Shown: in pieces, positions 57,449-64,000 of the stretch
Layout of the letters: each line of letters starts with the position of its first letter
How positions within the stretch are numbered: the first letter of the stretch is position 1
Origin: Lachancea mirantina
Lineage: Eukaryota > Ascomycota > Saccharomycetes > Saccharomycetales > Saccharomycetaceae
Reading direction: 5' to 3'
Assembly (NCBI GenBank): GCA_900074745.1
Contig: LT598462.1
Location: forward strand, 62,001 to 126,000
Length of the DNA: 64,000 bases
The notes under the pieces: generated by a model
Told to the model about the DNA's origin: nothing
What the model saw: the letters and a program-made list of their open reading frames with translations, nothing else
Database searches by the model: none
Program-made: the position numbers and the translations under genes

Positions 57449-57582
57449 TATAATCATGTATATACAAGTCACATATCAAGCATTTCTCATTCATAAATGA
57501 AGTCTCTACAGAAGAGCCTCGCTGTTGGGCTTAATTTCGACGTTTTGTTAGTTGATATCCCTAGTCGTGGTATTGGAAATTT

Positions 57583-57617
57583 TGAAAAATTTTGATCAGA
57601 GATGAGATGAGATGAGC
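57583..57617. promoter_or_regulatory. RRPE and PAC ribosome-biogenesis motifs before TRM112
   Basis: TGAAAAATTTT at 57583-57593 is an exact RRPE. GATGAGATGAGATGAGCTGC from 57601 holds the PAC core GATGAGATGAG more than once. Both lie about 75 to 105 bases before the TRM112 start, the normal spacing for this regulon. Confidence 0.8.
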
Positions 57618-57689
57618 TGCTTTAAGAAAGACTTAGATCCTACAAAAGCATAGTCCAAAAGGCAGGCATTTAAGATCTCATTACCATAG

Positions 57690-58091
57690 ATGAAGTTCCT
57701 CACAACCAACTTTTTGACCTGCTCTGTCAAAGAATGCGATAGAAGTAATAATAGCTTCCCATTACATTATAAAGGTGAGGCCTGTCAGCTTGAACAAGAC
57801 GAAGGCATCGAATTCAATCCAGAGTTTCTCCTTCGAGTCATTGACAGAGTTGAATGGGATGCAGTTGTGAGTGTTGCCAAAGACTTGGGAAATTCGACCT
57901 TGCCTCAACAGAAACCTGTTTTCGAGAACGAAGAATTGTCTGAAGAAGATATGATTGTGCTGCGTGATCTGCATGTCCTTTTAATCCAAACCAATATTGT
58001 CGAAGGTGAAATGACTTGCCGCAACTGCGGTCATATATACTACATCAAAAATAGCATTCCCAACTTGCTACTGCCGCCTCATTTAGCGTAA
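57690..58091 (+). CDS. TRM112: Methyltransferase activator Trm112
   Basis: The 133-residue protein (135 in S. cerevisiae) starts MKFLTTNFLTC and ends HIYYIKNSIPNLLLPPHL, as in yeast. The zinc site is complete: cysteines 11, 16, 110 and 113 (CRNC). Trm112 is the obligate partner of four methyltransferases: Trm9 and Trm11 on tRNA, Mtq2 on eRF1 and Bud23 on 18S rRNA. The RRPE/PAC promoter fits the ribosome-synthesis role. In S. cerevisiae FPK1 follows TRM112; here DIG1 does, so a rearrangement breakpoint lies between 58.1 and 58.7 kb. Confidence 0.97.
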   Translation: MKFLTTNFLTCSVKECDRSNNSFPLHYKGEACQLEQDEGIEFNPEFLLRVIDRVEWDAVVSVAKDLGNSTLPQQKPVFENEELSEEDMIVLRDLHVLLIQTNIVEGEMTCRNCGHIYYIKNSIPNLLLPPHLA

Positions 58092-58652
58092 GTGGGTTTA
58101 TGTCACCAGAAAGTGTAACTGGGTTCCTTCAACAGATCAGGATGTAAGGAATCAAACAACTATGTAAAATAGATGTCCGACTTGTTTCATCAATTACCTC
58201 ATCAATTGAGAAGTTCTAAAAGCATGTTGTCCCCGTTCCTGAGTGCTGCTGGGCAAAAAGACGAAGAGGTATCTACGGCACAGTATAAAAAGAGGTCGGA
58301 AACGGCATATATTTGTTTTTCAAAGTACCAAGTAGTCTTTTGATCTTGCAAAAAAATCCGTGATATCGGAAAAACTTCTAAGTTTTACTCATAATGAAAG
58401 AACCATCTTCATAGAGATTCGAAATGATGATTCCGCCACGGTCAGAAACGCATTTATAGACAAAATTGAGAGTTTTGGTTTACAAAGTGATGACCATAGA
58501 GCAAAGCCAATCGCTGGCATTAATATTAAAAGGATTCGCACAAACGACTGGATCAATACTGGGTCTTCAGAGCAAGACCGATATCACCTCACGTCCAATC
58601 AACCCAACCAAAGAAAACAAAGAAGAATTGGCAGCTTCTGGCCCATAATTGA
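58092..58652. other. Convergent TRM112-DIG1 intergenic region at a gene-order junction
   Basis: The 561-base spacer is longer than most convergent gaps here. A 98-codon open frame (58360-58656) has no ATG at all and is taken as chance. No tRNA or repeat marks the junction. Confidence 0.5.
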
Positions 58653-59663
58653 CTAACCCTTCTGTTTCATTGCGGCCGCGTCATCCCATATTTTATCGCA
58701 AATACTCATAAACATTTTCTTGTTTGTTGCCTCTTCCAGTAGCGAAAATTCAAATGAAAAACTGTCATTAGAGAGTGTTATTTCTCCGCGCATCATCTTC
58801 GGTTCCTCATTTTTGAGTGAAAAATCTCTTGAGGTAGGTTGCGCGCCCTCTTCTATAGCAATCTCAACGTCTTCTTGCTCCTCACTCTCTTTTAAATCCT
58901 GACCTTGATCATCCACGTCTTCGCCATGTACCGCGCTTGGCCCAGAGAAGAATCTGACGCCAGCATTGGCGGTTCTAGGCTGGCCTGTATAGTCCCTACG
59001 TGGTAGCGGATATCGCCGATCTTGCTCAACGGGATATGGAGGATAAGCTGCCGGTACGAGCGCGTATTGCAGCGGCAAAACGTTAGGGGCGATCATAGGA
59101 TCTCCGTATGGACTTTGATATGGCATGGGCCCTGCGGCCGACTGTATACAGACCGGATACGGGCTGTAGGGCCTAGTTCCAAGTAGTGGGTAAGGATTAT
59201 GCGCCACACGTTGCCGTTTTCTGGATTCGTTGACGTTCCCCAGGTATTGTACACGACATTTGCCGCGTGGATATCGCGTCACATGCGCTGGTGCGCTGCG
59301 CGCACCGCCGCCAAAAGCAAAGCTGCTTCTTTTGGGCGTAGTTCCACTCGAGTTTAGATCAAGAGGTGCTGGAATGCGCGATCTTTTTAGAGATTTGGAC
59401 ACATCTTTAGCCGCCTCGACCATCGAATTGGCAGCGCTTGACGCGTCTGATCCTGTCTGCACTACAACGTGTTCTTCTTCGAAGCCATTTTGGTCTTGGC
59501 CCATTTTAGAGATGGCTTCTTTTTGCTCTCTTTCAATATCCTTGGATGCCTCTATCGCCGAAAGCATCGCTTGATCCATTTTACGACCTGAAAATCCCGG
59601 GGACACACATTGAAGACCCAGTTTGCGCAGTCTTTCCTTGTCAGCATTTTGTTTGTCAGTCAT
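58653..59663 (-). CDS. DIG1: Ste12 inhibitor of the Dig1/Dig2 family
   Basis: The 336-residue protein shares two blocks with S. cerevisiae Dig1. These are VSKSLKRSRIPAPLDLNS (compare KSLKRGRVPAPLNLS) with the nearby CRVQYLGN, and the C-terminal GEITLSNDSFSFEFSLLEEATNKKMFMSICDKIWDDA (compare GEIRLSSHIFAFEFPL...KKMFMSICNKVWNES). The middle is Pro/Tyr-rich and disordered. Dig1 and Dig2 bind and restrain Ste12 and Tec1, and are released by Fus3/Kss1 phosphorylation in mating and filamentous growth. S. cerevisiae DIG1 (YPL049C) neighbours CAM1 (YPL048W), as here. DIG2 is a paralogue and no second copy is visible in this window. Confidence 0.92.
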   Translation of the reverse strand: MTDKQNADKERLRKLGLQCVSPGFSGRKMDQAMLSAIEASKDIEREQKEAISKMGQDQNGFEEEHVVVQTGSDASSAANSMVEAAKDVSKSLKRSRIPAPLDLNSSGTTPKRSSFAFGGGARSAPAHVTRYPRGKCRVQYLGNVNESRKRQRVAHNPYPLLGTRPYSPYPVCIQSAAGPMPYQSPYGDPMIAPNVLPLQYALVPAAYPPYPVEQDRRYPLPRRDYTGQPRTANAGVRFFSGPSAVHGEDVDDQGQDLKESEEQEDVEIAIEEGAQPTSRDFSLKNEEPKMMRGEITLSNDSFSFEFSLLEEATNKKMFMSICDKIWDDAAAMKQKG

Positions 59664-61564
59664 ACCCGCACTCCAGGCTTTGATAAGATTGACTAGAAGA
59701 TTCAGTCTCTGAAAAGATTACCAGTTGTGACGCTATCTCCTCCTATGAGATATGCCTCATGTTGTTGTTAGTCATCGCAACGTACGACAGCCAAGCTCAC
59801 CCACCCGGTTAAGATCGATCCAAACCGATCACATGCCTCTCGTGTCAGATTTGACTTAGGCGTAAAAACCTCTGCCTGAGATGTCCCATTGGGCTTTTTG
59901 TTTCCCTTACATTATAATTAAATAAAGTCGCAATTCCATATTGTAAATGACGGCCTTGCTATTGAGGTTTATCGCTGTCGATAGTCGATAGATTTCTGAA
60001 CTACTCATTTAATTCGTTCATACTTGACCCTAAAAGATAAAGTTGACGAGGAGTTGAGCACTTATATCTCTTCGTGGCTATCTTACGACCATGAGCACTC
60101 CGATCTTGGTCATATCAGCTCCATTTATACAATTTCCGTAACATTGTTCCAATTTCGGAATCCGTCACTTTCTCTAATATTCACGGTGAGTCATCATTAC
60201 GTCACCTATTAGGTCACTCTTACAGGTGTTGACGGAGTGTGACGCCATCATGACCATCACTAGAATCATTCGGCTCCTATTACTTTATCTTGATCAAGAA
60301 CTCCGTTCATTTCTTCAATTTTATTCTGTCATATCGATCACGTGATGATGCAATTGCACGATATCGCCTGCTCGCCAGTTCCTTCCAACACCATTTAATT
60401 GATAAAAGTGACCGAGTTGCGATTTGTATTGGCTTTGATTTGCGTGAGAAGCATCTGTTATCACGTCGATACTAACTAATGTCTTTATTTGTCTTTGATG
60501 CAAAACATGTGAGCTTCTTGTGCTTGTTATTCCAGAAGCGTTGGATGCATTGAGTTGCCAGATCAAATACTTCATCACATGGGAACAATATTATCTGTGA
60601 CTCCCGTTGTAAGTTGTAATAAAATCTTCACTTCATTACTTCACGCCACTCATCACACCAAAGATGGTCTGGCTGTGGCGGTTCGGCAATTCAATGGTCA
60701 TTATTGAGATCATCGGCTAATGAGGTTCCTTGTTGAACACGATTCGGCCGGTTATGTGATCATCTCTGCGTATTCTGTCATCAGGATCGCGTGAAACTCT
60801 TAATATACAATTCAATTTGACCAAATTACGACTCATAGCCGCAGCTAAAAGTCGCGAACATCTTTAGCCTATTACTTTCTAACTCTGGCGACATAATGTA
60901 TAATATTACTTTGTTTTTCAAGTGTTAAAGCTGCCCTAACAGGGACCGCTCTACTCCAAAATTAAAGCTATAATATTCTCCATAAATCTATGCGTTCCTC
61001 TTAGCACCACCATATCTTAACATCTGAGATATGCACCGGATTTTTCTCATCGTATGTCATAACCTACCTTAGTTTTAATGGCCGTCCTTTCGGTGGTCAT
61101 AGGTAGCGCCTTTCATCAGAATCGCAATACTGCTAACTCAGCAATCGTGATAGAGAGCGATTCGTGCTCCACACACAAACACCAGAGGTAAGTAACGCAC
61201 ACGATCTGGGGCTTAGTAAACTTCAGAAGAAGAGAATGAAGTCTTCACTGAAAATCTCAAATTTACAAATCATCGAAGTCGTAGTCATGTAATAATCTAA
61301 TAGACAAAAATTGCGAGCTACAGAAAAGATTCATGTGCCAATATCTAAAATAAGCCCGGCAATTGCTAAATTAGTGCATACTCTTTTGAATTAACAGCCG
61401 CGTGGCTTGTGTGTGCTCTTATAATGGCTATTAGAGCTTATTAGGTCGGCCGAGCGAGTCATGTTACCCCATGATACACTCACCTACAGATAGGGATATA
61501 AAAAAGTTTTGATATTGAGCAAGGTTGCCATGAGCTTACCAGTCCTACAGAACGTAAGTCAGAT
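59664..61564. other. 1.9-kb divergent region between DIG1 and CAM1
   Basis: No protein-like frame was found. The region has a TCACGTGA at 60338-60345, an isolated branch-point-like TACTAAC at 60469-60475 with no partner 5' splice site or frame, and GGATATAAAAAA near 61493, a good TATA box for the highly expressed CAM1. Its length is unusual, and an unrecognised RNA gene is possible. I searched by eye for C/D-box pairs and for a centromere and found none. Confidence 0.5.
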
Positions 61565-62800
61565 ATGTCGTTGGGTACCTTGTATGCAAACTCTAGAATC
61601 AGATGCCGTGTCCCCAAGGGACTCGTTCAGCATCTGAAGCTTGACGTGAAGATCGTTGCTCCAGAAGACGACAAAGTAACTTTCGAGAAAAAGTTCCCTT
61701 TGGACAGGGTTCCCGATTTCGTGGGTGCCGATGGTTTCAAGCTCACTGAGTGCATTGCCATCATGTACTATTTGGTGGAATCCAGTGGTAAAGGGAAAGT
61801 CATTTCCAAGCTTTTGGGTGAGACCCTTCAGGACAGAAGCCAGATTTTGCGCTGGTTATCGTTCTCCAACTCGGAACTATTGCCTCAAACGGTCAATGTG
61901 TTCAGACCCTTGCTAGGTCTTTCACCTTATAACAAGAAGTCCGTTGACGAGGCCTGGCAAAGAGTTAACGTCATCACCAATGAGTACGAAAAGAGACTCT
62001 CGGAATACACGTATTTGGCAACCGAAGAGCTTTCGCTCGCGGACCTGTTTTCTGCTGCCGCGTTCTCCAGAGGTTTTGAGCACATCTTCACCCCTGAATG
62101 GAGATCTCAGCACTCTGCGATCATGAGATGGTTTAGGACCGTCATCGCTTCGCCATACTTGAAGTCCTTTTATGCAGACTTCAAGTATGCTGAAAAGGCT
62201 TTGGAACCTCCCCAAAACAAGAAGAAAGAAGCTAAGAGAGAGGCTAAGAAGGAGTCCAAAAAGGAACCCGTTGCTGCTTCTAAGAAGCCTGCTGCTGAGG
62301 CTCCCGCTGCCCCAAAGCACCCACTGCAGTTGCTTAGCAAGCCCACCTTTGTTCTAGATGAGTGGAAGAGGAAATACTCTAACGAGGACACCAGACCCGT
62401 CGCTCTGCCTTGGTTCTGGGAGCATTACAACCCGGAGGAGTACTCTCTGTGGAAAGTTTGCTACAAGTACAATGACGAATTGACCTTGACCTTCATGTCT
62501 AACAACTTGGTTGGCGGTTTCTTCAACAGACTGAGTGCCTCTACAAAGTACATGTTCGGATGCCTCGTCGTCTACGGTGAAAATAACGACAACGGTATCG
62601 CTGGTGCTATCATGGTCAGAGGCCAAGACCACGTGGCCGCTTTTGACGTTGCTCCAGACTGGGAGTCTTACGAGTACTCTAAGCTAGACCCATCTAACGA
62701 GAAGGACAAGGAGTTCGTCAACGACATGTGGGCTTGGGACAAACCAGTCGAAATCGACGGCAAACCAAGAGAAATCGCAGATGGTAAAGTTTTGAAATAA
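61565..62800 (+). CDS. CAM1: Translation elongation factor 1B gamma subunit
   Basis: The 411-residue protein has a glutathione-transferase-like N-terminal domain (1 to about 80, MSLGTLYANSRIRCRVPKGLV), an all-helical second domain to about 215, a lysine/glutamate-rich linker (about 218-255), and the EF1G C-terminal domain starting KHPLQLLSKPTFVLDEWKRKYSNEDTRPVALPWFWEHYNPEEYSLWKV. It anchors the guanine-exchange subunits of eEF1B. YAN-RIR--VP-GLV favours Cam1 over its paralogue Tef4, as does the DIG1 neighbour. The EF1G domain is almost identical to yeast and the codons are of the biased, highly expressed kind. An out-of-frame ATG lies at 61530, 35 bases upstream. Confidence 0.96.
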   Translation: MSLGTLYANSRIRCRVPKGLVQHLKLDVKIVAPEDDKVTFEKKFPLDRVPDFVGADGFKLTECIAIMYYLVESSGKGKVISKLLGETLQDRSQILRWLSFSNSELLPQTVNVFRPLLGLSPYNKKSVDEAWQRVNVITNEYEKRLSEYTYLATEELSLADLFSAAAFSRGFEHIFTPEWRSQHSAIMRWFRTVIASPYLKSFYADFKYAEKALEPPQNKKKEAKREAKKESKKEPVAASKKPAAEAPAAPKHPLQLLSKPTFVLDEWKRKYSNEDTRPVALPWFWEHYNPEEYSLWKVCYKYNDELTLTFMSNNLVGGFFNRLSASTKYMFGCLVVYGENNDNGIAGAIMVRGQDHVAAFDVAPDWESYEYSKLDPSNEKDKEFVNDMWAWDKPVEIDGKPREIADGKVLK

Positions 62801-63160
62801 AGTACAGGATTTTCACCAACAAATGACTATTCTCTACTTAAATGTGTTCCGATTATCAAATAAATCCAGCTTTTCAAATCATCAGTAATTGATTTTCCTA
62901 GGCTGTGCATCTTTTTCAAAAAACATTGACAGAATGACTACATACAAGCATATCGGCCAATATCATATGATTTTTTGTAGGTACGGAGACCGTAGCAACG
63001 GGCAACCTTAAGAATACGTAAACTTCCGAAAATGACTTCTCAAGATGCCGATGGTACCCCGATTAGAATGGTGCTGATTTAAAAAAAGATAACAAAGAGA
63101 GAGCCCCAGTTGCAACTTATCGCAATAATATGATCCTCAGATTTTTCGTGCTGGCCCCTG
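62801..63160. promoter_or_regulatory. CAM1 3' end and cytochrome P450 upstream region
   Basis: This 360-base spacer is AT-rich. TTCCGAAAATG near 63024 recalls the centromere CDEIII core, but no CDEI or AT-rich CDEII accompanies it. I see no gene. Confidence 0.4.
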
Positions 63161-64000
63161 ATGTTAATCGCATTCGTTTTAGGACTCACCGCGCTGATCA
63201 ACTACTATGTAGTTTTTCCTATCTTCTTGAATCCACTCATTAAGCAAGGTATTCCTGGGCCTTGGCACTACAAATTGACCAGGTTCTTCATTTTGAATAT
63301 CACTAGGCGGGAAAAGCGATTAGAAACCTTACAAAAGCTACATGAGAAGTATGGGCCCGTCGTTATGGTCGGGCCAAATGAGGTTTCACTTAACTCTTTG
63401 GATCTCGTTAAAAAGGTGTATCTTGGAAATTATCCTAAGGAATTTAAAAACAGCGATGGTACTGTAAAGGGTTTTTACTCTCAGTTCGGGAATTACGGAG
63501 AAACCAACATGTTCACGATCGGCGAAAACCGTGAGCATTTGCAGCAGAAGAGACAATTGCAAAAATTGTATTCCAACAGTAGTATTAAGTGCTCTCAAGC
63601 CTTTATCCGAGCAAAAGTCCTGGAAGTTGTCAAAAAAATTGAAATTATTGGGTATGGAAAGAACGTCGAAGTTGGTTCTTTGTTCACGTCTTTAGCCATG
63701 GATGTTGTTTCGGGGTTCAATTATGGCTCTAAATTGTCGTCTACATTTGTGAACGACCTTGCTCACACCGCCGTGGATCTTAATTTATCAGAAAACCTCT
63801 TCAGCTCTTTCAGAGCAACTACCTCTATGTGGTTTTACACCACGTTGATGCCGTCACTTTGGGCACCGGTAGCTCGGCTATATGGGATCGACAAACGTGC
63901 GGAATTGGGAGCTCAGTGGATATACGACAATTTTGCCAAGGGAATGGATCTGCTAGTCGCTGAAGAAAGTGTTGATGTTGCGCAGTTCCCTTTAAATTCT
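63161..64000 (+). CDS. Cytochrome P450, N-terminal part (continues past the window)
   Basis: The frame runs from ATG 63161 to the window edge, 280 codons. A stop lies in frame 30 bases upstream, so this is the start. It opens with a membrane anchor (MLIAFVLGLTALINYYVVFPIFL), then the P450 hinge IPGPWHYKLTRFF and the K-L-x-YGPVVMVGPNEVSLNS beta-1 segment, followed by the C-helix pattern GENREHLQQKRQLQKLYS. This resembles fungal microsomal P450s of the pisatin-demethylase/benzoate-hydroxylase type (the REHxxxRR-like motif and SNSSI). The I-helix, ExxR and haem-cysteine motifs would lie beyond the edge. It does not resemble Erg11, Erg5 or Dit2 at the N-terminus. Substrate unknown. Confidence 0.85.
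   Translation, partial: MLIAFVLGLTALINYYVVFPIFLNPLIKQGIPGPWHYKLTRFFILNITRREKRLETLQKLHEKYGPVVMVGPNEVSLNSLDLVKKVYLGNYPKEFKNSDGTVKGFYSQFGNYGETNMFTIGENREHLQQKRQLQKLYSNSSIKCSQAFIRAKVLEVVKKIEIIGYGKNVEVGSLFTSLAMDVVSGFNYGSKLSSTFVNDLAHTAVDLNLSENLFSSFRATTSMWFYTTLMPSLWAPVARLYGIDKRAELGAQWIYDNFAKGMDLLVAEESVDVAQFPLNS

Noticed and set aside
58360-58656. 98-codon plus-strand frame between TRM112 and DIG1
   Set aside because: It contains no ATG; it opens with GTG and is preceded by a stop. No known family and no intron signals to supply a start.
60155-60345. Centromere (TCACGTGA at 60338 plus a reversed TTCCGAA-like core near 60152)
   Set aside because: The DNA between is not AT-rich as CDEII requires, and the CDEIII flanks do not match.
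60421-60560. Intron or snoRNA suggested by TACTAAC at 60469
   Set aside because: No GTATGT-type donor upstream in range, no exon frame, and no C/D-box pair around it.
63000-63040. CDEIII-like TTCCGAAAATG before the P450
   Set aside because: No CDEI within the expected distance and no AT-rich CDEII.

Overview
The window comes from the nuclear genome of a budding yeast of the family Saccharomycetaceae. Genes are dense and almost all intronless. The single intron found has the yeast GTATGT / TACTAAC signals, and nearly every protein has a recognisable Saccharomyces cerevisiae counterpart. Orthologues of two S. cerevisiae regions that are duplicates of each other (YCR079-YCR094 on chromosome III and YNR037-YNR048 on chromosome XIV) are interleaved here as single copies. 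That is the gene order expected of a lineage that did not pass through the whole-genome duplication. Lachancea is my best guess for the genus, from gene order and accessory gene content; Kluyveromyces, Zygosaccharomyces or a related genus cannot be excluded from sequence alone.

Layout. 1-4.8 kb: two divergent transporter genes (a truncated MCH-type monocarboxylate-porter relative and a Dal5-type permease) around 1.9 kb of non-coding DNA that holds a remarkable nested inverted repeat. 4.9-19.9 kb: UBC1, CDC50, CDC39/NOT1, MSH3 and the FPK1/KIN82 kinase; the last four are a conserved block that is inverted and displaced relative to S. cerevisiae. 21.2-37.6 kb: DLD1, PTC6, RSM19, DBP6, SRB8/MED12, ZRG17, COQ2, a YNR040W relative, TRX3 and AHC2. 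38.0-44.4 kb: an accessory stretch with an FMN-dependent lactate-oxidase-type enzyme absent from S. cerevisiae, MVD1/ERG19 with a 100-nt intron, and a Zn2Cys6 regulator. 44.8-58.1 kb: TUP1, CSM1, a YCR087C-A zinc-finger protein, ABP1, a FIG2/AGA1 mating adhesin, YCR090C, PET494 and TRM112. 58.6-64 kb: DIG1, CAM1 (a pair that is also adjacent on S. cerevisiae chromosome XVI) and the first 280 codons of a cytochrome P450.

Themes. Mitochondrial functions recur (DLD1, RSM19, COQ2, TRX3, PET494, probably PTC6 and YNR040W). There are transcription and mRNA-decay scaffolds (SRB8, CDC39, TUP1), ribosome-biogenesis and translation genes (DBP6, TRM112, CAM1) and mating genes (FIG2/AGA1, DIG1). Promoter motifs fit the gene roles: RRPE plus PAC before DBP6 and TRM112, a pheromone-response element before FIG2, and three GATAAG sites before the Dal5-type permease. 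Base composition changes strikingly: from about 37 to 51 kb the genes are visibly GC-rich (36 of 60 bases in one counted CSM1 line against 22 of 60 in one counted SRB8 line).

No transposon, retroelement, CRISPR array, rRNA gene, confident tRNA gene or centromere was found. Nothing amounts to a proven new system. The non-coding items most worth checking are the structured palindromes at 1456-1560, 37724-37792 and 47496-47530.
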